A stretch of DNA of 64,000 nt from Bullera alba (Eukaryota; Basidiomycota; Tremellomycetes; Tremellales; Bulleraceae). The position numbers were made by a program, and so were the translations under genes. Below, in pieces: positions 10,669 through 21,939 of the stretch; the stretch's first letter is position 1, and each line of letters opens with the position of its first letter. Where the stretch lies: positions 7,651,198-7,715,197 of the forward strand of contig BCIX01000001.1 in assembly GCA_001600095.1 (NCBI GenBank), in the 5' to 3' direction. The notes under the pieces were generated by a model. That model did not search any database and had not been told where the DNA came from. It was given only the letters and a program-made list of their open reading frames with translations.

Positions 10669-13600
10669 ATGTCTCGTAACGGAGCACCTGCTTCTTCCTC
10701 GTCGCAGCCTCGTTACAACATATCAAATCCTCGACCATATGTCAACGACGCTCAAAGCTCTCAGTATGAACAGCAACGGGTCACGACACCTCAACCCGGG
10801 CAAACAGGAGGCAGTCCTGCTCGACCCGCCAGGTCTCGCATGAGAGATGCTCCGCAGCCAGCGAAACCACCTCGAGCGCCTCCAATCCGGACCAGAAACC
10901 TGGGCGTCGAGGCTGCAGACGACCCTTCTCCAATCAGTCCGGCGCCTACCTTGTTCACCAACCCCTTCGAAGCCGATCGACATCACCGTACTCAAATGCG
11001 AGATCAAGCATCGGCGGCGGTCCAGAATGTATCTACTGGCGATCGCAAACTCAGGAATGTCGTTGGCGCTTTTATGAGCGCAGGCAATGCGGGAACTTCG
11101 AAGCGGCCGCAAGAGCGACCAAAGCGACAGGAATCCGACTGGAACTCGCTGGGCACCGAGGGAAGATTTGCAGAAATTGACAGAGCGATCATGGACATCA
11201 AGGTTCAATGGCCTACAGTGCTAGAGTCTGACTTCTCGCCATCAACGCAAGCGCTTGCACTTTTATCGCTCGACCAGGATTCGGTGAACGCCTTCTTCCG
11301 GGTGCACGATTCCTTGTCCAGTGCTCTACAAAACTCGGTCCAATCCCACTTTCAATCTTTCGCTGCATCTCTACCCGCCCACGCAAACTTTGTCTCCACA
11401 CTGGAGCGAGCTCAGGAGCAAATACGCACATCGAAGGATTCGCTTCGGGATGCGAGAGAAGGGTTTGCCGGAAAAGGGAAGGCCGAGCTGGCTGGTATCA
11501 AGACAAGGGAGAGAGTGATCCGCGACATGCTCAAAGTGCTCGATACTGTGTAGGTCATGGGTTGAGGGGTTGGGCTGACAGGAAGCGATGATCTCAAGCA
11601 GGTTCCTGACCGACTGGAGGCTTTGATCGGCGCAAGGCAATTCCAAGAGGCGTCTACGCTGTTGATGCAGAGCATTAAAACCATCAATCGACCAGATATC
11701 TCTGACATTGGAGCCGTTAGTGACCTTCGATTATACTTTGCCGGCCAAGTAGATGTGAGTGGACTCGCCGAACAAGTCTGACGTTAGACATTGCTCGATA
11801 TCATGGTAGACGAACTGCACAACCAGTTATACCTCAAGACGTTCGCCAGCGATACACGTTGGACTGCTTTCGCGGCCGGTCAGACGGAGTTTTCACAAGA
11901 GACGAGCGGGTCTCGATTATCTCTACACCTGTCAAAGGAAGAGACCCATGACTCTTACCAAGCCATGGAAACTCTCTTAGAATCTCTGGCTACCATGGGA
12001 CGTCTCGGACAAGCCATCGAAACGATCGTGCAACGAGTCGGCCAGGAGATGCACATCTTGATAGAAACCACTCTTGACGAGGTGGAGGAAAGGTAGGCTA
12101 AGGTGCTGCTGAGATCATACTGACCGATCTTAGAGCGGAGAGCAGGCGGGACGAAGTGGATGACAACGTATCCGCTACAACCTCATCTTTCGACCTCATG
12201 AGCTCGAACGTACATAGTACCACACTGTTGGATCTGTTTTGGACTCTATACGCCAAGGTACTCGCTGTTCTGGAAGGCCACCGAATCATCTTCGAAGCCT
12301 CGAGGTCGATATCGATCGTGAGTTTCGTGCTGGAGGACTCACTGACGTCCAGAGACGAGATTTCAAGGACAGCACGGCCACATCCATATCCGCACCCGTG
12401 CTGGATATATGGCGTCCGATACAACAAGAGGTAAGCGCCCTAACGATCCAGTGCTAAACCGGGCACAGATGAGAGGTTTGCTCAAAGGCTACCTGATCGA
12501 CGAGACACAAGGACTCAATGTGTCCTCGGCCCCGACCATCAACGAGACGTTGCGCGAGGGAAAAATGGCGCGAGATCGTCAGAGAGTGAGTGGTACTGAT
12601 CGGCGCTCTCGCTGACTGTCCAGCCAATGTTTAAATTCGCGGACACGGACTTGCGAGCGGTGACACACGACATCAAAATGGCTGACGAGGTCGTTCATTC
12701 CACCCTGCGCAGCACTGTGCCCGGTCTCGTGCCCACATCACAAGCCGATGGTGCTGTCTTCTCCGGATCTGTTGCCGACGAAGCGGTGTCTGTCAACAAG
12801 CATCGAAACATCGTGCCAGCCAACCCATTCAACGTCACCACGCTCTTTCAACCGACTTTGGCCTTTATCAATCGCGCCTCGGCATCAGCACCGCCTGGAT
12901 TTGAAGACGAGGCCAAAGCGTTTGGCGTGGTTCTGGAGGACTTTGTGGTCCATACCTTCCTGCCCCAGTTGGATGAGAGGGTGACAAAAGCGTTCCAACA
13001 AGCGGTATCTGGTGGGTCGCTCAAGGCTAAACGTACACTTACGCCATCAGGTCATGACCTACGGCAGGACGGTACTCAAGCTGGCTCGACATCCAGCGTC
13101 CGGGTCATGGAACTAATACAAACTCTGTGTGTCATGCTGCACACTACGCCATTTCACCGCGAGAACTACAGTCGTTTGGTTGTTGGGGTCATTGTACAGT
13201 ACTATCAGCAGTGCAGCGCCCGATTCAAAGGTACGTCCTCCCGATACAACACAAGCTGATCTGGCAGAGCTGGTGTCAAATCTATCAGAGGTGCCGATGG
13301 CCCTTCCGGCGGTCTGGGCGCAGAACCCAGAGATCATCGATTGTCTGAGTCAGGTTAGAGCGGTGGCAGTAAGTGATACTTATCTCGTGTAACAATCCCG
13401 GCTGATTAGACCAGTCGGCCGATCCGGACGAGCTTCACCTAATCGGTGTCAAGGAAGTCAAATTGGAGACCGAACTACTCAAAGGCTTCAATTTACACGA
13501 ATCTCACCTGATCAACTCCTCGCGGCGCTTTGAGGCTCTCTGCTTTCTTGCCTCGGATCTGGTAAGTCTGCTTCAATGAGTTAAGCTCATAGTAGCGTTC

Positions 13601-14484
13601 GTTCATCGACGATCTCCTCGATCTTCAAGTAATTACGGAAGACGAGCCCCAAACGATGGACACCACTCGACTACCGCTCACGGCTGCAATGGCACAGTGA
13701 GTCTTTGAGCAACAGCAAGGTGCTAATTGTTCTAGACGCTACGAAGCTATAGTGCAGACGTACGAGCAGCTCGTGGAAATGGTTCTCAACACTATCAGAC
13801 TTGAGATACGCTGCCGTTCACAGTGTAACATCCGAGCGGCTCTGCAAAAGGTGAGTGGGTGAAACGCAGCCATGGCTGATATAATACAGAGTGACCTCCG
13901 TCTGGAGAGCGAGGCATTGGAGCCCGATCCTGATATATTGGATCTGGCTGGTCATCTGACCACAATACACAGCCTAGTGGATCAGTCACAGAGACCGAGT
14001 GACAAGGAGTGGGTACTACATGATTCGTAAGCTGACTTCAGGTTCATTTTCCGAGGTCTCGCTCAGCTGGTCGATCACCTGTTCATCAACTCTTCGAGGT
14101 CCATCACGGTCATCAATGTGCTCGGCGTTCATAAGATCAAGCGCAATATCTCTGCTGTCTTGCAGACATTGCGCGCAATTAGCCTGGATGAACAGCCCGC
14201 GGTATTACAAAGAGCATTCTCGTTCTGGGACCTCTACGCAGTGGGGCCAAAAGTGAGCCGGGCGACTTCCCTCTGTATGCCCGCTTCGCTGACAGCTTTT
14301 GCAGGATATGCTAGACGCCTTGAAGACATCGAAGCCTTCCTTTGCATTCGAGGACTACAACGCCATGCTCAATCTGCAGTGCAAGACGGGCGACACCGGT
14401 GGGCCGTCGTCCGAGCTCAACACATACTTAATAGACCTGCACGCGCTGTCAATGTCCACGGACGGCTGGGAAACAAGCGAGTAG
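10669..14484 (+). CDS. SEC8: Exocyst subunit Sec8
   Basis: Fourteen exons: 10669-11549, 11586-11754, 11788-12092, 12134-12317, 12353-12430, 12469-12585, 12624-13230, 13268-13368, 13415-13561, 13596-13696, 13736-13850, 13890-14008, 14042-14252, 14305-14484; 1104 residues, near the family length. Sec8 is a rod-like subunit of the exocyst, which tethers secretory vesicles to the plasma membrane. The first ~150 residues are Ser/Pro-rich and disordered. The conserved core begins at EIDRAIMDIKVQWPTVL, with a coiled coil over ~230-300 and the Sec8 signature DDLKQVPDRLEALIGARQF then LYFAGQVDTLLDIMVDELHN. The rest is helical, ending in WETSE. Two acceptors (AAG at 11585, CAG at 13414) were chosen over nearer AGs because only they preserve the frame. 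Confidence 0.9.
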
Positions 14485-14663
14485 AGGGAGAGCATTATAG
14501 CTTCTTGGTGTGAAAGGCTTCATGCAGGTGTTGTGTGGTGCGCACTGATGTTGCCACCCGGAACCAAATATCTCAGCAGTAGCACATTCCACTCTTTGTC
14601 CTGCGTCAGCTAAACTATAGCTGAACATCGTGCTATCCGCTACGACCAACGGCCATCGCTAGC

Positions 14664-17600
14664 ATGAGGAGGATATCCCCAGCCAGACTACTGAGAAGCA
14701 GAGTGGTTATCGGCGCCTTCATTCAGCGAGCTCCTCGGTCATTGGCACATCGATCTCTGTCCACCACCTCAATAAACGCCTTTCCTCGCTCTGGTCGACC
14801 CATTAGCAAGCACAATCACGAGGACGAAGAGCCCAAGGACGACGTCAAAGACGCCGAGGCGGAGAATATATTCGAGGAGCTTTCTGATGCTTCCGGTAGC
14901 TCGTCTGCCGAAAGTCCTCAGCCCTTTGCTCGAAGCATCGTCTCGTTAGTCAAACCGCAGACGCATTCGACACCACTCCCAGCATCGTTGCAGACCTTGC
15001 ATCACCAGATTTTGACCTCTTTCCTACCGGCCAACCAATACGCAAGGACCGAATCATCTTTCCAGGCCCCCAGAACATTATTCCCGCCAGGAGTAACGCT
15101 ACCAGGAGAAGACTTTGAGGATCGTAAACCACCTGCGACCGAAGATGTCGTTACTGTCATCAGCCCCTTCGAGGGAGGGCTACACTACGTCCAGGAGGCA
15201 GTCTATCGAGTGGCTTCGGAAGTGGATGCAGAAGTACTGCGCTTCGACCTTGCACTGGGTCTCGGCCTCAGCGATAAAGCATCACCTCTAGGTGAGTGAG
15301 ATTTTGGTCATCTCCTGCTGATCCGTGAAGATCCCGCTCCCCCTCTGTTATCTTCGAACGTCAATCCTCTGTTTCAGATCGCATCGAAAAGAAATCCAGC
15401 ATCCCCATTCCCGCAGCATCCGCCTGAGGAGGAGATGGAAGAGGAGGAGGAAGACAGCCCAGAACCTCAAGGCCCCAACGCCATTCTTGTTGCGCCAATG
15501 TCTCGCAAGCTCGGAAGTGTCACCCACACAGGTCATCCTGGTCATCGATCGCGGACCGGATGGAGCCTCTTCTTCGACAGTGTGGTCCAGATGGAGCATT
15601 CGGACACCAAACGGCGTATCATTATGCTTGAATCGATAGAAGCCATGGCGGCTTCATTTGACGAATGGTGGCCATCTTTACTCGAGGCTGTCCGAGGACG
15701 CAGGAAGGACGACCGACCCACGGTTATCGTTCTTGCAAGCTCGCCTTCGCTGCTCCTCCCGCACACGGCACCCTTGCTGTCGACGGAGAGTGCTGCTGTG
15801 CGGAGCCTCCACCCAATGTTACAGGAGATTGCCGATCGATTTGGAGGTATGGTGGAGACGAAAGTGGATGGAGACGTGCCTATATGGTGGGGAAGTGAAG
15901 AGCGTGATGTGCAAGGTCGACAGCAGCGCGACCAGCGCCGACTGGCGGCCATCATAGACGAGGACAAAGGGTAAGTGGAGACCGGGCAAGTACGATCTGA
16001 CACCCAGTCCCATGTCATTGTTGCCCAAGCTCGGCGCGGCATCTTCATCGAAACAGCCGCGATCGCCCTTCTTCGAGCTGTTGAGCAATCTGCCTGGACG
16101 CAGCGCGCCTGCCGGCGAGACTTCGACTACACCGTGGCCCGCTCGCGCAATTGCCCTGGTTCCCGATCTAAGGGACCCTGTCAAAGAAGCTTTGGAACGC
16201 ACGTCAAGGCGGTCGCTCGTCAATGCAGCTTTGGTCAAACAGGCCATTGCCGAGCACGGAGGAGATCTCGCGGAGCCCATGGACGCCTTGTCTCACATTC
16301 AGATCGCTGCTTCAAAGAAGAGAAGCCTACAGATGCTTCTATCCAAGGAACGCATGGCAAAGGTGCTACAAAACCGGAACGTTCGCGTTTCTGAGAAAGG
16401 TTGGGCAAATGCCGTCCGGCCATGGTCATACATACGGGATCTCGCCTCTGGCATTGTTGGACGAAAGCTGGCTGCTGGTCAGGAGCCCGACTCGATACAG
16501 TGGGACGAGGTCTTGGAGGCTGCCAAAATCGAGCAAGACGAGCGCAATAGTCTAGGCCAGCGGATACGGGGCATGCTTCCCAAGAAGACCAGCAACAGCG
16601 TCAAAGACGTCGCACCCAAGTCCGAGCCCGACTCTGTCATCGAGCGGATCAAAAAGGCAAAGGATTTGACAAACCACGAGAAGCGCTTGCTGCCGTGCAT
16701 TGTCGACATTTCCAAACTCAGCTCGACTACCTTCAAGGACGTTCATCTTCCGTATAAGACGGTCGATGCTGTTCGCACAATCATTTCGCTACCCCTGCTA
16801 TTCCCAGAAGCGTTCCGCGGAGGTGTATTGAAGGATCACGCGACGACGGGAGCTTTGTTGTTTGGCCCACCGGGCACAGGAAAAACTCTTCTCGCTCGTG
16901 CCGTCGCCAATGAGTCTGGCGCCAGAATGTTGGCTATCCAGGTCCGTATCTCTGTTTTTTTCCTCTCATCTCAACTAACATCGTTTAGCCTGGTGATGTC
17001 AACGACAAGTACTTCGGAGAGGGCGAGAAACTGTGAGTACTGTGCGACGCATACCTGGCTGATGACGCGCCAGTGTCAAAGCAGTGTTCTCACTCGCTCG
17101 ACGTCTCTCTCCCTGTGTCGTCTTTTTAGACGAAGTTGATACTCTATTCGGAGCCCGGTCGTCCAAAGGCGCCGGATCCGGTAGCAAAGCGCATGATCAA
17201 CTTCTCACCGAATTCATGCAGGAAATGGATGGACTGAGCTCTGCCGAAATCAACAAGGAGAAGCGAGTCGTTGTCATTGGTGCCACAAACAGGCCGTTTG
17301 ACCTGGATGACGCCGTTCTTCGAAGACTGCCAAGGCGGTTGCTGGTGGATCTGCCAGGACGCGATGATCGTAAAGGTGAGCGAGCAGCTGCGACGGTGTG
17401 CTGACCATTGCAGCTATCCTTCAGATCTTGTTACGAGACGAAGCGCTTGCAGAGGATGTGGACATCGATCACCTGGCTGGAATCACTGACGGTTTCTCGG
17501 GAAGCGATTTGAAGCGTGAGTGGCTTTGGCAAACTGCTCTGACCAATCTCCAGACCTTTGCGTCTCTGCCGCACTCTCTGCTGTAAAGGACATGGTCAAA

Positions 17601-18191
17601 GTCCCATGGCAGACCGAAAACATCAAGCGGCCAGCCAGCTCGTCGGCATCGAGTTCCAGTAGCGACCGAGAGATTGAAGGATCTGCACCCTACATTCCCA
17701 TCGTCAACGACACGGCGTCTGAAGCTGTGCAGATGTCCGTTGCCCCGACCTTAGACGCTTCCGTGGTGTCTGTCGAAACGATACAGACATCTTCCTCGGA
17801 CAAGGCCGCATCCGAGTCTACGCAACAGGTAACGGACTTAAAGCACCGTTCGGCGAAAGACGGCCACCCTGAGCTCGAGAACAAGGAAAAGGAGACTTCA
17901 AGTCGAGGTCGTCCCGTAGCTCAGAGGACACTGTCTCGGAAGCACTTCGACGTTGCGCTCACCGAGATTCGAGCATCGTCTAGTGAAGAGGGCACCCTCC
18001 CTGAATTGAGAAAGGTGAGCGAGCCATCAAGCAACGTAGTCGCGTCTAACCATGTTCTCCAGTGGGCCGATCAGTTTGGCGAGGGTGGAACTCAAAAAGG
18101 CAGGAAGAAGGGCTTTGGAAAAGGCTTCGGCTTTGGCGAGCAAAATACCATTGTCGAGCAAGGCTACGGCAAGGTCAAAACCGAGGACTGA
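14664..18191 (+). CDS. Mitochondrial AAA ATPase, Msp1/ATAD-like
   Basis: Eight exons: 14664-15291, 15331-15970, 16008-16941, 16989-17032, 17074-17375, 17414-17515, 17554-18014, 18063-18191; 1079 residues. The N-terminus is Arg/Ser/Ala-rich (MRRISPARLLRSRVVIGAF), a typical mitochondrial presequence. One AAA module carries Walker A GPPGTGKT (~710), Walker B VVFLDEVD (~763), sensor-1 IGATNRPFDL and the RRLPRRL arginine-finger region (~825). This class extracts membrane proteins or remodels complexes; the client is unknown. The long N-terminal half and acidic linker (MEEEEEDSPEP) are fungal additions. The C-terminus returns to a conserved Gly/Lys/Phe-rich end (KKGFGKGFGFGEQN). The last intron (48 nt) is in frame and stop-free. 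Confidence 0.85.
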
Positions 18192-18192
18192 T

Positions 18193-20331
18193 CTATGCAT
18201 CTGTTGTCTGGATGTTGTCCAGCTCTCTTTCTAGGCCGGCAAGTCTTTGCCTTCGTTTTTCGATAATCTGTTGCAACCCTTGCGCCGCGGCTCGGGGCTT
18301 GGCGGTGAGGTGAGTTTCGACGGTGTTACTAAAGGTGGTCTGTGTTGCATCAGCTGAGGTCATTCCGAACTTCGACTTGCCTGCAAGTCCCCGCGTAGCA
18401 TACTGATCACGCGATCCCAATCTCGCCAAAAACGCCGCTGCGCCTTCAACCACGCACGTTGTCCAAGTGCAAAGGATCCTACGATTCCTAAACCCGCCAA
18501 TCCTACAGCTGTGTCTACCGATAGCAATTCAATCGAAGGCAGAGTCGAGGCCCAGGAGAGTGCCGCGCTGAGGACACTGAGTGAGACTGTTCCGCCCAGT
18601 GCACGTTGAGCCGAGCGGTGAAGCCTGCTTGCGCTGGTATCGAGTAATTGATGTCGTCGCGCTTCGATCGGGCCTGTTAGGCAATCTGGGGTAATCGTAG
18701 GAATAGAAACCGATAACGATGCCAGGTGATTCGAAAGGACGGCCGTGTTAGCTGGCTGTAGACCGGAGAATTGGCGCAGGGTCTTGTCGACACCGCTCGA
18801 GATGCCCTCTTGAATTTGAGCCAGCTTGCCGCTTTCGAAAATCAACTGGGAAAAGCTGGTCAGGAGTAGCTCAGCGAGGCACCGCTCACCTGTCTGTCCA
18901 ATGCGCGACCAAACTCGGCAGAGATGTGGTGTCTAATCTCTCGTCCGACCTCGTCCACGCGCCCCTTGCCGACAAGGTTGAGCCAGTTCCACCGCGTGTC
19001 GAATTGTGCCGAAATTTGGTGGCGCAGGCCAGACATCATATGATCCACACCTCCTTCAACCAGTCCGCTTTCTATCCCTCGCCAGGCAACACTACGATGC
19101 CGTATCGTCGACGTTTTGCGCTGCACTGCTTGCTCCAAGCTGCACACTGCGTCGACGGCTTTTTGACTCGACACTCGTTCCTCGCCAATCGTGGTTCTGA
19201 CTTGACGAAGAGCGAGCTGGACCAAGATCGCAGGGGTTCGGGTTGCGTAATCGGGGGTGGACTTTGCCTGCTGAGCAATCGCCGCCTGCAAGACGTTCAT
19301 TCGAGAGTTGAGAAACTTTGATTGAAACTGTTCAACAGCCGAGGGCTGTATGGACGATGCGGATGATTGCGAAGCCTGGAATATTGTAACAGCATCTTGA
19401 GCGGCGGTAGCATCCACATAGTGCAGGGAACGGCAGCTCGGTGCTTGCTGGGCGAGACGGGCTTCGACCTGAGTTTTGGCCAAGACGGACGCTGGACCAT
19501 TGACCACGACGTGGAGTCGATCATCACCCCCGAGCACGTCTAGAAGACGCTGAGCTTGAGGCGTCACCAGACGGTATGGATCCAGCACCAATAGAATAAT
19601 GTCGCTGACCATGATCGCATCAGACGAGAACTCCTGCGTATCGCCTGAACAAGTCAGAATCTTGAGCTTCATGCTTCTACACCCCCTCAGAACCTACTCG
19701 TCACTTCCAGAAGATCACAGCCAGTCTCGTAAAGCCAAGACGATGGTAATCGCAGCGCATTTGGCAGTCTCTCTACCGCATCGCTCACACTTTGGCTGTC
19801 AGAAAACTGTCGCACAGAGTGACTCACCTGATGACGAGGTGTTCTTCAACAACACCAACATGCCGATCATATAAAGACGTTCTATACTCGCTGTCGGCGA
19901 TTAATGGATCCTGCAAAAGGGCGGTTACAACGTCTTGCGGACGGGCAAGGTCGTCTCCAATGACTGTGGGTGTCAGCAGTGAGAAACAAAGCAGACTCAC
20001 TCGCTATACGTTGCCGCTGTCCCTTTTGTAGTGCAGCTGCCGCCAAGTCGAGCCGCCGTACCCATGAGTCCATTCCTCCTAGATCTGTCTCCATGAGGCT
20101 GGCCAGCGACTCGAGCGAAGAGACGAGACCATGGGCATTGGTGTAAATGGAGGCTCGTACGTCATGTTGGAGCTGCTGTGCGACGACTGCTTGCTGCATG
20201 AAACTTGAGCAGAATAGCCTCGAACCGCTGCGGGCATGTCGATGGAGTTGCGGAGGTCGTGTTTTGGACAAGGGTGTGGCAGCAAGCAATCTAGCTCCTA
20301 CGTCGAGTCGCTCGATGACTGTGCGCTTCAT
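18193..20331 (-). CDS. Dynamin-superfamily-like protein with decayed GTPase domain (Mmc1-like)
   Basis: Six exons (20331-20001, 19963-19828, 19795-19698, 19644-18890, 18845-18381, 18339-18193), 643 residues. The layout fits a mitofusin/BDLP-type fold: an N-terminal helical segment, a Rossmann-like GTPase region, a long helical bundle, a hydrophobic hairpin (~545-595), and a C-terminal helix. The sequence IGDDLARPQDVVTALL sits where GxxxxGKS should be and the G4 position reads VVNGPAS instead of NKxD, so GTP binding looks lost. This resembles the fungal matrix protein Mmc1, which shapes cristae; that name is from memory and tentative. Intron 18340-18380 has a GC donor (CAG|GCAAGT). Its stop lies 1 bp from that of the convergent AAA ATPase. 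Confidence 0.68.
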
Positions 20332-20738
20332 CGTATGTGCTCCTTTGCTGAGGTGTTATTTAGGCGGCCATGGACTGTAAGGTTGGACTCCTTGCTTGAC
20401 CAATGCTGGACTAGACCAGACTATATCTTCAGGCCAATATTGCCGACTGTTGGCCGACAAAGCACTGAAGCAGCAATGTTGTCAGCTGGGCGCGGACATT
20501 AGCTTCAAACTCCGCTTCCTGAAACGCGTCCACGCGCCGAGGACCGCTAACAAGATGCTGTTTCAGCGTCAGCATCTGATCGACCTTGGACCAACCGACT
20601 CTCGCACTCTCTACATGCTTGGGTCCTGGTACTCAAGTACAGCGCCGTACATAGAGCCCATCGGCACCTTCTGAGCTACCTCGATCCGCTCGTAGCCGCC
20701 CCGAAAATCTTGCCTTCTTGGATCTGGCTGTGCGCAGG
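20332..20738. promoter_or_regulatory. Shared divergent promoter, dynamin-like gene / SPG1
   Basis: 407 bp between two divergent start codons. No convincing TATA box or repeat seen; both promoters must lie here. Confidence 0.5.
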
Positions 20739-21681
20739 ATGGCGGAGCAGGGCTACGAGTCGTCGGGCTCGGGCAGTGGGAGGACATCAGGAGGTGAAGG
20801 CAATGACCCGTTAGTGACTGACGTACTCGCTTCGGGATCCATACTGATCAGCCATCTATAGGGTGATTCTCAAGGTCGGAATGGTTGGAGATGGTCAAAT
20901 CGGGAAGACGTCCCTCATGGTCAAATACGTCGAGGGAAGCTTCGAGTTCGTAACGCTCTTCCCGATGGCCCGTCGTGGTTGAGGCTGACCCATACTCAGT
21001 GAGGACTACATCCAAACGCTTGGAGTCAATTTCATGGAAAAGACTATCAGCATACGTGGATTGGGCGTCACATTTTCTGCAAGTATCTGCATATATATCT
21101 CGTCCTCATGCTGACACCGAGACGCTAGATTTGGGATCTGGGAGGCCAGCGCGAGTTTGTGACCATGCTTCCGCTAGTGGCCAATGAAGCTACGGCTATT
21201 CTGTTCATGTTCGACCTCACCCGCAAAGCTACATTGAATAGCGTAAAGGAGTGGTTCAGACAGGCCAGGGGGTTCAATCGTGTGAGTACTTGCTATTCGT
21301 TCTGCAAAGAGACGGGCTGATCTCCTGGCAGCAAGCCGTCCCTGTTCTTATCGGGACGAAGTATGACCTGTTCGTCTCGCTGCCGCGAGAGCAGCAAGAG
21401 GAGATAACGAATCAGGCAAAACGCTTCGCTCAGGCAATGCGAGCACCTCTTGTATGTTCTAGGTCTCTATCCAGGCTGACGCTACAGATCTTTTGTTCGA
21501 CCTCGCTCTCAATCAACGTCAACAAAATCTTCAAAATTGTTCTCGCGCGCGCGTTTGACTTGAAGGTACGCACGCTGCTCCAGTTCAGGGGTTGAGGTAG
21601 ATTCCCGCTGATTCATTTTGACAGCTGGTCATGGAGGAGATCGATGGGGTGGGAGAAGCCATCCTGCTCCACAATGTGTAA
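20739..21681 (+). CDS. SPG1: Septum-promoting Ras-like GTPase Spg1/Tem1
   Basis: Seven exons: 20739-20809, 20862-20945, 21000-21078, 21129-21281, 21332-21451, 21488-21565, 21625-21681; 213 residues. Spg1/Tem1 is the GTPase switch of the septation initiation / mitotic exit network at the spindle pole. Motifs are P-loop GDGQIGKTS, effector-side [18 protein letters not shown] (DLGGQ marks this family against DTAGQ of Ras/Rab), GTKYD, and [13 protein letters not shown]. There is no C-terminal prenylation cysteine, as expected. Intron 3 (21079-21128) uses a GC donor: SWDLGGQ cannot be joined in frame with any GT donor nearby. Introns 1 and 2 use the weaker donors GTTAGT and GTTCGT. Confidence 0.93.
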
Positions 21682-21939
21682 TGGGGACCTACTGCGATCC
21701 GGAAACCCTTGCAAACCGAGCGGTGTCCTTACTTTGCGCTCCGGATTGGCTCCTGCCGGTATTCAGAACCAAGAATCCGACGGAAGCACCAGCTCGAGTA
21801 TCCAGACACCATGATGGCCGGCACAACTGCCCGAGGAGGTATCAGTATATCAGATGCAGTAGCTCAGCGAAAAGACAGGAATGTTCGATATATCTGGGAC
21901 GCCACCTCTTTACATGCTCTCTTAGTCCTACAAAAGCAC

